Shown: piece after piece, positions 28,549-36,186 of the stretch
How the letters are laid out: each line of letters opens with the position of its first letter
Position numbering within the stretch: the first letter of the stretch is position 1
Origin: Magnetococcales bacterium
GTDB taxonomy: Bacteria > Pseudomonadota > Magnetococcia > Magnetococcales > UBA8363
Assembly: GCA_015660855.1 (NCBI GenBank)
Contig: JACSDG010000010.1
Coordinates: 1 to 36,186, forward strand
Length of the DNA stretch: 36,186 bases
Reading direction: 5' to 3'
The notes under the pieces: generated by a model
Seen by the model: only the letters and a program-made list of their open reading frames with translations
Told to the model about the DNA's origin: nothing
Databases searched by the model: none
Position numbers and translations under genes: made by a program

Positions 28549-28755
28549 ATGGGACAAAGTCTTGGAAATCGAGTGAACCGGTTGTCTTGGTTGGGTGATA
28601 TGGAACCGGAATACGAGGAGATGCTGGAGTGGATGTTGCTGGTGGAGGAGGTGGAGAAAAAACCGTCCGAACCCAGATTGCCGATGCATTGGGCGTTGGT
28701 TCCCAAAAACCTGTTGGCGGTGGCAAACGTTCGGACAGGCGTTGCGTGCCACTGA
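28549..28755 (+). CDS. Small acidic protein, unknown
   Basis: This is a 68-residue protein with start MGQSLGNRVNRLSWLGDMEP, an acidic helix (EYEEMLEWMLLVEEVEKK) and a hydrophobic tail. No family recognised. AAGGA lies 7 bp before the ATG at 28549; in-frame ATG 28534 is also possible. It is followed 85 bp later by a second unknown gene and then mutT on the same strand. Confidence 0.5.
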   Translation: MGQSLGNRVNRLSWLGDMEPEYEEMLEWMLLVEEVEKKPSEPRLPMHWALVPKNLLAVANVRTGVACH

Positions 28756-28840
28756 CGATTCGGGTGACAATAGGTCCAAGACGTGGTGTTTGAAGCCTCC
28801 TGGATCCGGAGGCAGGCACCATGGGAAAGGACTGTTGAAA

Positions 28841-29299
28841 ATGTCGCGACAAGCGGTGAAGCCGCAACCATCCTCTTTTGCTGACCGGGTGAACGGGGCG
28901 TTCGATGGTTTGGTCAGAATCGACGATGCTCGTAGGCTGGCTGTTGAGATTGAGGCGTTGGGTTCGTGGTATCTCAATGAGCCGGCGCAGGGAGACCGGT
29001 CCGAATGGGTGGATGGTGGTCGGGCGCGTAGACACCTTGAGGGTTTGCTTGAGGAAATTCTCAGGGAAGAAAAAGGCGTTTGGACCACCATGGTCTATGT
29101 GCAGTCCAGGGAAAATCCGGAGTTGATCAAGGTGTTCCATCCGCGCAGGGCCGGTTGTGGTTGTGGCGGGGGTGGGGGCATCGTCCCGTGGTGGATATTG
29201 TCGCGTGTGGTGCCGGAGTCGGTGCCGGGCTGGGGTCAGGCGTCCTGTGAAGTCGTGCCGCAGGGAAAAAAAGGTTGGCTCGGGAAATTGTTTCCATGA
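28841..29299 (+). CDS. Unknown protein with CGCGGGGG motif
   Basis: This 152-residue protein has a helical middle (RARRHLEGLLEEILREEKGVWTTMVYV), then FHPRRAGCGCGGGGGIVPWWIL with two cysteines at 106 and 108 and a run of glycines, and an end GKKGWLGKLFP. No known domain recognised. Cysteines could bind a metal or be modified; this is inference. The ATG at 28841 has AAGGA about 10 bp upstream. The gene ends 10 bp before mutT and is likely co-transcribed with it. Confidence 0.6.
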   Translation: MSRQAVKPQPSSFADRVNGAFDGLVRIDDARRLAVEIEALGSWYLNEPAQGDRSEWVDGGRARRHLEGLLEEILREEKGVWTTMVYVQSRENPELIKVFHPRRAGCGCGGGGGIVPWWILSRVVPESVPGWGQASCEVVPQGKKGWLGKLFP

Positions 29300-29309
29300 G
29301 TTTGGCTTT

Positions 29310-29708
29310 ATGATTCGGCCTGTTATAACGGTTGCAGCGGCCTGGATTCAGGATGATGCCGGGCGGACCTTGCTCAGTCAGCGTCGTCCTGGAGACAGTT
29401 TCCCTTTGCACTGGGAATTTCCCGGGGGCAAGTTACAGCCGGGAGAGACGCCGGAGGTGGCTCTGGTCCGGGAGCTTCAGGAAGAACTGGGCATCACCGT
29501 GTTGGATCCTCAACCCTGGTGTTTTGTTTCCCACGATTATAAATCTTTCCATTTGCTCATGTTGGTCTATCATTGTACCCGCTTTATCAACGAGCCCCAA
29601 GCCCTTGAGGTCAACTGTTTTGGCTGGTTTGATCTGGAGGCGATGACCCGACTCAAATTTCCCCCGGCCGATCTTCCCCTTCTGGAGCGTATGCGGGCAC
29701 TTGTTTGA
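29310..29708 (+). CDS. mutT: MutT-type NUDIX pyrophosphohydrolase
   Basis: This 132-residue protein has a canonical Nudix box at 40-62: G-x5-E-x7-REL-x-EELGI, as in GKLQPGETPEVALVRELQEE. The N-terminus VAAAWIQDDAGRTLLSQRRPG and the WEFPGGK motif match MutT, which removes 8-oxo-dGTP. A longer frame from 29157 extends into the upstream gene and is not used. Neighbourhood with argJ is common in proteobacteria, here in divergent form. Confidence 0.93.
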   Translation: MIRPVITVAAAWIQDDAGRTLLSQRRPGDSFPLHWEFPGGKLQPGETPEVALVRELQEELGITVLDPQPWCFVSHDYKSFHLLMLVYHCTRFINEPQALEVNCFGWFDLEAMTRLKFPPADLPLLERMRALV

Positions 29709-29729
29709 CGCATCGAAAAGCTAAAGTTT

Positions 29730-29785
29730 AACAAAATTATTGTTGGGGTTAAGGGGGGGGTATCTCCTCGGCAGAGGTTTTTGCC
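29730..29785 (+). repeat. Decayed dispersed-repeat fragment (R6)
   Basis: AACAAAATTATTGTTGGGGT, a G-run and then CTCCTCGGCAGAGGTTTTTGCCC match parts of the full repeat, with the internal hairpins eroded. It follows mutT in the same orientation. It shares the GGGGTTAAGGGGGG variant with the copy at 13978. Confidence 0.65.
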
Positions 29786-29899
29786 CATGTTCGGGAGTGA
29801 CGAAAAAACGTTATCGAGAACCTGAAAACCATGGGGGAAAAGCGGATTTTAATGTAAGCTGAAGGCTCTTTGTAAAGAATTCACACAGAGTCTGGAACC

Positions 29900-30970
29900 A
29901 TGGAAACGACCAACGCCATAGACCAAACCGTTCAACAACAGCTTGAAGCGCAGCTCAAGGAACTATTGGATGAAGAACCGGAAACCAAGCGGTTTCCCGC
30001 TCCCAATGTTGCCCTGGGTGAGGAGTTGGGCAAAGCGGCAGAGATAAAAAAGCAGGCCAAAAAATTGATGGCCAATGCCCTGGATGATGCTCGGATGGGA
30101 CGACAGATTTCCATGAAACCTATCCATGAAATCACCCAGAGAATGATGGAGTCCATGTTGAACAACGACGATGCTTTATTGAATCTGAGCTTGATCAAGC
30201 GTCGGGACGACTATCTTTTTCAGCATTCCGTCAACGTCGGCGTTTTTTTGATGGCTGTTGCCCGTTCGCTCGATTTTGAAGAAAACGTCGTGATCGCGGT
30301 TGGCATAGGGGGGTTGATGCACGATATTGGTATGGTGCGAATTCCCGAGGATATCTACAATAAGCCGACAAAATTGACCGATTATGAACTCCGTCAAGTG
30401 CAAAAACATGTTGAATTGGGACATCGGTTGTTGGTCCGCACCCCTGGGGTGCCTGAAATTGCGCTGGTTATTGCCGGATCGCATCATTCTCGCCAAGACG
30501 GTTCTGGATACACTCTGAACCATGTTTCTGAAAGGTACACTCAGTTTCAGCAATTATCTGCCATCATTGACATTTATGACGCCATGACCTCGCATCGGCC
30601 TTACCGTCGTCCCTGGACGGCGACCAACGCCCTTAAAAAAATTCATGAGATGTCCGGCAAACGGCAGTTGGATTCCTCCATGGTCCAATCTTTTATTCAC
30701 CGCATCGGTATTTATCCCGTTGGTTCGGTGATCCGACTGGAAAACCAGCTTGTGGGGGTCGTTACCCAAACCAACTGGTCAAGTTTGCTCTATCCCAAGG
30801 TTCGTTTGTTGGCGGATCAGCGGGATGGCAAAAAAATTGAATCCCGAGATGTGGATTTGCTGGAGTGGAAAGACAAGGGGCAGGGCTACACCATTGTCGC
30901 CAGTGGACATCCTGACGATTGGGGCATTGATCTCATGGAGGTTCTACCGCATGGCGAGGCCTACGGTTGA
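29900..30970 (+). CDS. HD-GYP-like cyclic-di-GMP phosphodiesterase, degenerate GYP
   Basis: The 356 residues contain an N-terminal coil-like region (about 1-90) and an HD-GYP-type domain (about 95-255). Metal ligands appear intact: His109 (FQHSVN), His141/Asp142 (LMHDIGM), His170 and His195/196. The domain reads HHSRQDGSGYTL, so the signature GYP is GYT (203-205). IDIYDAMTSHRPYRRP is retained. The C-terminal region (about 265-356) with YPVGSVIRLENQLVGVV is a common addition in these proteins. It probably hydrolyses cyclic di-GMP, though the GYP change may affect GGDEF-protein contacts. No receiver domain. Its stop overlaps the kinase gene's end by 10 bp, tail to tail. Confidence 0.85.
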   Translation: METTNAIDQTVQQQLEAQLKELLDEEPETKRFPAPNVALGEELGKAAEIKKQAKKLMANALDDARMGRQISMKPIHEITQRMMESMLNNDDALLNLSLIKRRDDYLFQHSVNVGVFLMAVARSLDFEENVVIAVGIGGLMHDIGMVRIPEDIYNKPTKLTDYELRQVQKHVELGHRLLVRTPGVPEIALVIAGSHHSRQDGSGYTLNHVSERYTQFQQLSAIIDIYDAMTSHRPYRRPWTATNALKKIHEMSGKRQLDSSMVQSFIHRIGIYPVGSVIRLENQLVGVVTQTNWSSLLYPKVRLLADQRDGKKIESRDVDLLEWKDKGQGYTIVASGHPDDWGIDLMEVLPHGEAYG

Positions 30971-32277
30971 GACGATGGCAGACGGATGGTTATGGTTGTC
31001 CCTTCCGCTTCGGTGCTTGACATGGTGATGGACCCTTTCAATGTCTCAGCGATCAATCTGGCCGAGTAGGTCCCAAGGCCGGTGCCAAGTTTTTTTCCCG
31101 AGGTGACAAATTTTTCAAAAAACCGGGTTCGAATTTGCGGGTCTACGGGTTGGGGGTTGTGAATTTCGATGCAAGCGTGGGGGGGGGTGATGGTCATTGT
31201 CACTTTGATTTCCTGGCCGGGTTTGGACGCTTCCACGGCATTTTTTATCAAATTGGCCATCATGGAGTAGGCCAGCAATTCCTCACCCAGAAATAAAAAC
31301 TGATCTCCCTTCTCCAAGGGTCGGCCATGGAGGAGGATGGCGACATTGGCTTGGCTTCTCTTGATCTGTTGGGTAAGTTCCCGGAGGATTGTGTGGATTA
31401 CGGGAACCAGATCGATTTTTTCCTGTTTCAGTTCGTAGGTTTTCTGTTCCATTTGGAACAGGTAGAGGGAAAGATTGATCATGTGCAGAGAGCGATAACC
31501 GCTTTCGAGGATGATCCTTAAAAAGTTTCTCATTTCCTCATCCAGATCCGGACGTTCGAGGAGCATATCGGCAAAACTGACAATTCCCGCCAGGGGGGTT
31601 TTTAAATCATGGCGGGTAATGTGTTCCACCGAGGCCCGCAGGCGGTCGGCCTCTAGCAATTCTCCGTGTTGCCGGGCGAGTTGCCGGGCGTCTGCCTCGG
31701 CTTTGGCCTTGGCGGCTTTAAGTTGCTGTTCCTGGTCGAAGCGGATGATGGCACTGGTGAGGGTGCTGGTGATGGCGCGCAGGAAAGTCAGTTCCTGATC
31801 GTTGAAACGATGATCGGGCAAAGGATAAAGGTTCAGAACTCCCAGGATTCGTTCTTCGGTACGCAGTGGGATGCAGCAATCCCCGTGTTCCTGAAGGTCT
31901 GACGGGCGGATTTCGTGGCGGTCGCCCATCTTGTGGGAGTTGATGATTTGCCGTGAAAGGGCGGCTTGGCCGCAAAGACATTGTCCCAGCTTGACGCTTT
32001 GACATTGTGCAACATGGTCGGGACTCAGGTTGATGTGGGCGGTCAGTTTAAGGTGATTGGATTTTTCGTCCCATAAAAAAATGGCCCCTTTGTTTTGAAT
32101 TGGCAGCCAGGGGGCCGCAGTGAGGACGAAGATGACCTCATCAAGGTATTCTTCCAGGGACAGGGGTTCCAGGGACAGTTGCAATAGCCTGTTGATGATC
32201 ACATTGACCTGTTGCACCGTCATGGTGGTGTCGGAAGTTTCACCGTGGATCGATGGTTGTTCGCTGGTCTTGGTCAT
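30961..32277 (-). CDS. GAF-domain sensor histidine kinase
   Basis: The 438 residues begin with a GAF domain (about 28-180) having a cysteine-rich core (CQSVKLGQCLCG and GDCCIPL). A coiled-coil linker (about 180-218) leads to the dimerisation/phosphoacceptor helix with His223 in RHDLKTPLAG. The HATPase_c domain has the N-box Asn346 (ANLIKNAVEA) and the G-box GTGLGTYSARL (398-408). It has no transmembrane segment, so it senses an intracellular signal. No response regulator is adjacent. AAGGA lies directly before the ATG. Its stop overlaps that of the HD-GYP-like gene, tail to tail, by 10 bp. Confidence 0.93.
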   Translation of the reverse strand: MTKTSEQPSIHGETSDTTMTVQQVNVIINRLLQLSLEPLSLEEYLDEVIFVLTAAPWLPIQNKGAIFLWDEKSNHLKLTAHINLSPDHVAQCQSVKLGQCLCGQAALSRQIINSHKMGDRHEIRPSDLQEHGDCCIPLRTEERILGVLNLYPLPDHRFNDQELTFLRAITSTLTSAIIRFDQEQQLKAAKAKAEADARQLARQHGELLEADRLRASVEHITRHDLKTPLAGIVSFADMLLERPDLDEEMRNFLRIILESGYRSLHMINLSLYLFQMEQKTYELKQEKIDLVPVIHTILRELTQQIKRSQANVAILLHGRPLEKGDQFLFLGEELLAYSMMANLIKNAVEASKPGQEIKVTMTITPPHACIEIHNPQPVDPQIRTRFFEKFVTSGKKLGTGLGTYSARLIAETLKGSITMSSTEAEGTTITIRLPSSQP

Positions 32278-32489
32278 GACTTCCTTGATGAACGTTCGTG
32301 CTTGTTTTTACTAAAAAATCCGTCTTTTGGTTCAATTCCAGCCCAGGTCCGATGGAAAGGGAGGGGGCGGCAGCAATGATGGATTATAGGTGAGACGGGG
32401 TTCCAGGTATAGTTCCCGTCCCTGGCTGCGGGGATCGGATCTCCAATTACGACCCCGTTTAACTACACCATCGAAAGGCGACTGCCATA

Positions 32490-33122
32490 ATGATGAAATT
32501 CTATAATGAACGGGTTCTACCCTGGGCCATCAACCGAGTTATGGCCAGAGAAATTTTTTCTGTCGAACGTGCCAAAATGGTTCCCATGGCCGCAGGTACT
32601 GTTTTAGAAATCGGCGTTGGGTCTGGATTCAATATGCCGTACTATTCACCGCACGTAAAACGGTTGTTCTGCCTGGAACCATCGGAAAGGCTTAAGAAAA
32701 TTTCTTTGGATAAAGTATCGCTGACCCCATTTCCCGTTACTTTTGTCGGTCTTACCGCAGAACATATTCCTCTTGATGACCAATCAGTGGACACGGTGGT
32801 CTCTACTTGGACACTCTGTACCGTCCCAGATGTAAATAAAGCCCTTGCTGAAATTTTCCGGCTTTTAAAACCCGATGGCAGGTTTCTTTTTATCGAGCAC
32901 GGCTGCTCACCAGATCGTTTGATTCAAAGTATCCAGAGTACTTTGAATCCGCTATGGAAGCGGATCGGCGGTGGCTGCAATCTGAATCGTCCGATGGATA
33001 AGCTGATTGAACAGGCTGGTTTTAGAATAAGTCATCGCGAAAACGGGTACATGGATGGTGCTGGTCCCTTGATCTTTTTATTTAGAGGAACAGCCAAAAA
33101 ATGCGCACCCAAGGATGTGTAG
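32490..33122 (+). CDS. Class I SAM-dependent methyltransferase
   Basis: This 210-residue protein has motif I VLEIGVGSGFNMPYY (38-52), acidic CLEPSE as motif II, and DTVVSTWTLCTVPDV as the post-motif. Length and pattern resemble UbiE-like methyltransferases acting on lipids or small molecules (the family includes phosphatidylethanolamine methylation enzymes), but the substrate cannot be told. The ATG at 32490 is followed by a second ATG (32493). A long leader separates it from the kinase gene. No partner gene is evident. Confidence 0.8.
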   Translation: MMKFYNERVLPWAINRVMAREIFSVERAKMVPMAAGTVLEIGVGSGFNMPYYSPHVKRLFCLEPSERLKKISLDKVSLTPFPVTFVGLTAEHIPLDDQSVDTVVSTWTLCTVPDVNKALAEIFRLLKPDGRFLFIEHGCSPDRLIQSIQSTLNPLWKRIGGGCNLNRPMDKLIEQAGFRISHRENGYMDGAGPLIFLFRGTAKKCAPKDV

Positions 33123-33180
33123 GGGTAGCCAAAACAGGTAAAAGATGCTTAACGATTAACAATCACCTAAATGGCCAACC

Positions 33181-33255
33181 ATGAACCTGACCGAACTGAA
33201 AAAGACTGTCGCCGACGCCACGATTATTTTTCCCATTAGTGTCGAGCCGCAATGA
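33181..33255 (+). pseudogene. Very short frame resembling a Rho-like N-terminus
   Basis: A 24-codon frame begins MNLTELKKTVADATIIFPIS and ends at a TGA. The first residues resemble the start of transcription terminator Rho, but the similarity is only about eight residues and may be chance. It could be a fragment or a leader peptide. No firm claim. Confidence 0.2.
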
Positions 33256-33295
33256 GCCATTTCATTGGACTGGATGTTTTTACGAGGTGTGCCTA

Positions 33296-33493
33296 ATGTC
33301 AAAGACGCCTTCCAAGGTGGCCCGAGAGATTTTGGATCAAGTTACCAAAGCCAGACAAATTCTGGATGAATTGGGCGTTGCCACCATCGATGATCGGGGC
33401 GGATTTAAAGATGCCACAGCCATTCGTTCCCGTTTAAATGCGGCAAAAGCCCACATCATGCGAGCCATCGAAAAAGCGCAGTCCATCAAGTAA
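33296..33493 (+). CDS. Small helical protein, unknown
   Basis: This is a 65-residue protein, MSKTPSKVAREILDQVTKAR then a loop with DDRGGFKDATAIRSRLN and a C-terminal helix AKAHIMRAIEKAQ. The sequence looks like a helix-turn-helix bundle. No family recognised. GAGGTG lies 7 bp upstream of the ATG; a longer frame from 33239 is disfavoured. Confidence 0.55.
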   Translation: MSKTPSKVAREILDQVTKARQILDELGVATIDDRGGFKDATAIRSRLNAAKAHIMRAIEKAQSIK

Positions 33494-33655
33494 GAGGCCG
33501 TGGTTGTCGTGATGTCGTTGCGGAAAAGCAAGGCGATGTGGAAGGAATTGTGTTACAATGTGCGGGCGGTGGTGATGTGATTATTTTGTTGTCAGGAATG
33601 GAGCCGCCGTGTGCGGTAAATTTTTTTGTGTCGGCGTCAATGTCCGAGGGAAAAC

Positions 33656-35407
33656 ATGTCTGCGACCGTTTGCAACATGCCGCCCGTATTGGCGGTTATC
33701 CAGGCCCCGGGGGGGGATGATGTCCTTGCCAACCAGGCCCTGCATCCCTTGCTGGGTCATCCGCTCCTGGCATGGTCCATCTGCGCCGGCCTGGATGCCA
33801 GGCGTGTCACTTCCGTAGTCGTGGTTACCGACAGCGACGTTATTGCCAATACCGCCAGGCAATACGGTGCCGATGTCCTGTTTCCATTTCCGGAGGAGCT
33901 GACGTGGCAACGGGTAAAAAATGCTGCGACCCTCGCCCGTGCCGTCAGGGAATGGGAGAAGATTCACAAGGTTTGCTTTGATGTGGTGGTGGAATTGCCG
34001 TTGCTTGCCCCTTTGCGGGACGGGGGGGATGTGGATTTGGCCTTGGAAACAATGTCTCTTCCTGGTGTGGATGCGGTGGCAAGCGTTGCAGAATCCCTCC
34101 CTTCTCCGGTCGGGGTTGTCATGGCGGTGGACGGGGGGCTGTTGTCTGGTGATCCGACGGCGGCGTTGGCGCAGCTTTGGGGTCAGGGGCCGTCTTCGCA
34201 TGGGCGTGTTGTGTTGGAGGGTGCCCTCTTTGCCATGCGCCGCCATGTGATCGTGGAACAAAATCGACGTTTTGGCCCCAATACCCACGCGCTGATACTT
34301 CCCCCACAACGTTGCTTATCTCTGCGAGGGGTGCAAGATGGTCTGCTGGCCGAAAGCCTTTTGCGTGACGGTCACAGCGGTAATCGACCGGCGAAAAAAG
34401 AAACGGTGACGGTGGAGCGACATGTCCGGGGGGGGCGGCCTTTGGTTTTGGTCTCGGTTAACATGTCATTTCTGCCGCAGATGCGGGCAGAAATGGTCGC
34501 GGTTGTCGATTGCATCTTCGCCTACGGTGCCGACCGTCAAACCATCGTGGAAATCCTTCCCGATGTCGATGCCTGGCTGGTCTCGCCGGTGCCCCCTTAT
34601 CTTATCGACGGCGATTTGCTTGAACTTGCACCCCGTCTTAAAATTTTGGCCACCCCTTCCACCGGCAGCAATCATATCGACCGGGTCTGGTGTCAGCAAA
34701 AAGGTTTGCATGTCGCCTGTTTGAAAGATACCCCTGTGGTCAACACCATCTATGCCTCTTCGGAATTTACCTGGGGGTTGATCATGACGGTGGTTCGCAG
34801 GGTACACATGGCCATCGCCCGGGTGCGCCAAAATTATTGGCGGGATGTTGAAAACGAATTGCGTACCGTCGAATTTCATGGCAAAACTATGGGTATCATC
34901 GGTTTTGGTCGGATCGGCGGCAATGTGGCGCGCTATGCCAACGCTTTTCGCATGAATATTGTCGCCTTTGATCCGTACAAAACCATTCGTGAAGATTTTG
35001 TTCGCCAATTGGACTCTGCCAGGGAGGTTCTGCAACAGGCCGACTGTGTATTGATCAGCGTTCATCTTGACGATGCCACCCGTGGCATGGTAACGGCGGA
35101 ATGGTTTGCCGCCATGAAACCGGGGGCCGTCTTTATCAACATTTCCCGTGGGGAAATCATCGATGAAGCGGCATTGCTGGAATTTTTGCATAACGGTCAT
35201 TTGTCGGGGGCTGCCCTTGATGTCATTTCCGATGAATACTTGAGCGACAAACGCCAGCATCCGGTGTTGCGTTATGCCCGTGCCCACGAAAACCTGGTGG
35301 TGACGCCGCATATCGCTGGACTGACTGTGGATTCGGAGTATAAGGCGGCAAAATTCGCCTTCGATGCCATCCTTCAGGCGTTGCAGATGGAGAACGGCCT
35401 TTCATGA
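33656..35407 (+). CDS. Fusion: degenerate cytidylyltransferase-like domain + D-2-hydroxyacid dehydrogenase
   Basis: The 583 residues form two modules. Residues about 10-245 follow the acylneuraminate/Kdo cytidylyltransferase fold, but the nucleotide-binding loop expected as ARGGSK reads QAPGGDD (16-22). [19 protein letters not shown] and [10 protein letters not shown] are retained. Residues about 262-583 are a D-2-hydroxyacid dehydrogenase: Rossmann GFGRIGG (416-422), catalytic Arg498 (ISRGEIIDE), His552 (TPHIAG), and a candidate Glu527. The N-terminal module may be a non-catalytic binding domain. The ATG at 33656 has GAGGG upstream; a longer frame from 33626 is possible. Translation is coupled to the following glycosyltransferase (ATGA overlap). 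It probably acts on a sugar acid for surface glycans. Confidence 0.82.
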   Translation: MSATVCNMPPVLAVIQAPGGDDVLANQALHPLLGHPLLAWSICAGLDARRVTSVVVVTDSDVIANTARQYGADVLFPFPEELTWQRVKNAATLARAVREWEKIHKVCFDVVVELPLLAPLRDGGDVDLALETMSLPGVDAVASVAESLPSPVGVVMAVDGGLLSGDPTAALAQLWGQGPSSHGRVVLEGALFAMRRHVIVEQNRRFGPNTHALILPPQRCLSLRGVQDGLLAESLLRDGHSGNRPAKKETVTVERHVRGGRPLVLVSVNMSFLPQMRAEMVAVVDCIFAYGADRQTIVEILPDVDAWLVSPVPPYLIDGDLLELAPRLKILATPSTGSNHIDRVWCQQKGLHVACLKDTPVVNTIYASSEFTWGLIMTVVRRVHMAIARVRQNYWRDVENELRTVEFHGKTMGIIGFGRIGGNVARYANAFRMNIVAFDPYKTIREDFVRQLDSAREVLQQADCVLISVHLDDATRGMVTAEWFAAMKPGAVFINISRGEIIDEAALLEFLHNGHLSGAALDVISDEYLSDKRQHPVLRYARAHENLVVTPHIAGLTVDSEYKAAKFAFDAILQALQMENGLS

Positions 35408-36072
35408 CCGAAAAACTCGATTATTTGCCCGATATTTCCGTCATTGTTTCCTGTTATAATCAGGGCCACTGGTTGGAGCGGTGTGTTCGCAGCGTCAGCC
35501 ATCAGAGTGGATTGAAACCCGAAGAATTTGAAATATTGGTGGTGGACGACGGCAGTTCCGACCATACCGGCGAAGTCCTTGCCAATCTGGGTGTGTTGCG
35601 TAATCTGCGGGCCATTGTCCATGAGCACAATCAGGGGTTGCCCCATTCCCTCAACCATGCCATCCACAACGCCCGGGGTCGCTATATCGTGCGGGTGGAT
35701 GCCGATGATTATGTGCAGCGCAGTTTTTTGTACATCATGAAACTGTTTCTTGATTTTAACCGTAACTACCAGGCGGTGGCCTGTGATTTTTTGAAGGTCA
35801 ACCAGCAGGAACAGGTGATCGGTCGCTTCAATTGCTTTGAGGAAGAGATTGCCTGCGGTATTATGTTTCGCAAAGAGTGTTTGTTTGAGGTCGGGCTGTA
35901 CAACGAATCTTTCCGGATGCGTGAAGGTCATGAATTGCGCAAACGTTTTGAACGCAAATATCGGATTGGCCGGTTGGAATTTCCTTTCTATCGCTATCGG
36001 ATGCACGAAACTAATCGTACCAAGGATGAGAAAACGGTGAGTCATTATGACAAAGAATTAGGCAAAGTATGA
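35404..36072 (+). CDS. Family 2 glycosyltransferase
   Basis: This 222-residue GT-A fold enzyme has [18 protein letters not shown] at the start, VVDDGSSD (47-53) for nucleotide binding, and the DADD motif (99-102) for metal. A transferase-like region follows with [20 protein letters not shown] and [14 protein letters not shown]. It is shorter than most GT2 enzymes, so it may act on a limited acceptor. ATG 35404 overlaps the stop of the fusion gene. A strong terminator (36130-36155) follows. It likely contributes to extracellular or capsular polysaccharide, but the sugar is unknown. Confidence 0.88.
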   Translation: MTEKLDYLPDISVIVSCYNQGHWLERCVRSVSHQSGLKPEEFEILVVDDGSSDHTGEVLANLGVLRNLRAIVHEHNQGLPHSLNHAIHNARGRYIVRVDADDYVQRSFLYIMKLFLDFNRNYQAVACDFLKVNQQEQVIGRFNCFEEEIACGIMFRKECLFEVGLYNESFRMREGHELRKRFERKYRIGRLEFPFYRYRMHETNRTKDEKTVSHYDKELGKV

Positions 36073-36074
36073 CC

Positions 36075-36179
36075 GTTTGGCAAAAATTATTGTGGGGGTC
36101 CGGGGGGGATCATCCCCCCCGGCGGAGGTTTGGAGGCGGAGCCTCCAAGGTTTTTCTTTTGACTTTGATTTTGATTTTA
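36075..36179 (+). repeat. Dispersed hairpin repeat, right copy (R7)
   Basis: It begins GTTTGGCAAAAATTATTGTG, carries the G7/C7 hairpin and a second hairpin TTGGAGGC/GCCTCCAA, and ends in the purine-poor tail GACTTTGATTTTGATTTTAC. It is the inverse of the left-end copy. It lacks the third hairpin of R2 and R3, so this is a shorter subtype. Confidence 0.85.
36130..36155 (+). terminator. Intrinsic terminator after glycosyltransferase gene
   Basis: An 8-bp perfect stem TTGGAGGC/GCCTCCAA with a GGA loop (36130-36148) is followed by GG and five T, then CTTTT. It is part of repeat R7. Confidence 0.7.
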
Positions 36180-36186
36180 CTGCCCC

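Noticed and set aside
28443-29140. Minus-strand frames of 142, 187 and 220 codons over the small genes upstream of mutT
   Set aside because: They are Ser/Pro/Arg-rich shadows without ribosome sites, and the plus-strand frames have better starts and spacing to mutT.

Overview
The window looks like a chromosomal stretch of a Gram-negative proteobacterium, with moderately high GC in most genes. Lipid A/Kdo genes (waaA overlapping lpxK), two-subunit glycyl-tRNA synthetase (glyQ-glyS), the order carA-carB-greA, and several GGDEF, HD-GYP and histidine-kinase genes support this. The waaA-lpxK pair and the style of the dispersed G/C-rich hairpin repeats make me think of an alphaproteobacterial or Magnetococcales-like lineage; that is inference. 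No rRNA, tRNA, CRISPR array, transposase or prophage was seen.

Layout. 1-3414 (minus): ugd and a phosphomannomutase/phosphoglucomutase gene, which form a nucleotide-sugar pair, then a single-haem cytochrome-like gene. 3817-12746 (plus): carA, carB, greA, rlmE, guaB and guaA, which supply carbamoyl phosphate and GMP and include transcript-cleavage and 23S rRNA methylation functions. 13144-14601: an accessory patch with a DUF6338-like membrane protein, a small Gly/Ser/Pro-rich partner and a BrnT/BrnA toxin-antitoxin pair. 14727-18212 (plus): a compact four-gene operon with a divergent thymidylate-synthase-like protein carrying an MtrA-like N-terminal domain, a HAD hydrolase, a ParB/sulfiredoxin-like protein and a dCTP deaminase. 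This is the most unusual part of the window. 18382-19956: a response-regulator diguanylate cyclase and an orphan RelB-like antitoxin. 20160-22873 (minus): a small membrane protein, lpxK and waaA. 22996-26079 (plus): glyQS. 26133-28291 (minus): argJ, a GMP/IMP-nucleotidase-like HAD gene and a small protein. 28549-29708 (plus): two unknown small genes and mutT. 29900-32277: an HD-GYP-like protein and a GAF histidine kinase, tail to tail. 32490-36072 (plus): a methyltransferase, small genes, a fusion of a degenerate cytidylyltransferase with a D-2-hydroxyacid dehydrogenase, and a family 2 glycosyltransferase.

A dispersed repeat made of consecutive G/C-rich hairpins, the last followed by a T-run, occurs in full or decayed form at about seven places. 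Most copies sit just behind a gene and are oriented so the T-run would stop transcription of that gene, so they look like mobile or amplified terminators. The left and right ends of the window carry inverted copies.

Functionally, pyrimidine supply is a theme: carAB feeds UMP synthesis, Dcd makes dUTP, and the TS-like protein may act on dUMP or a relative. The end of the window (fusion protein plus glycosyltransferase) and its start (Ugd, phosphohexomutase) point to surface polysaccharide synthesis.
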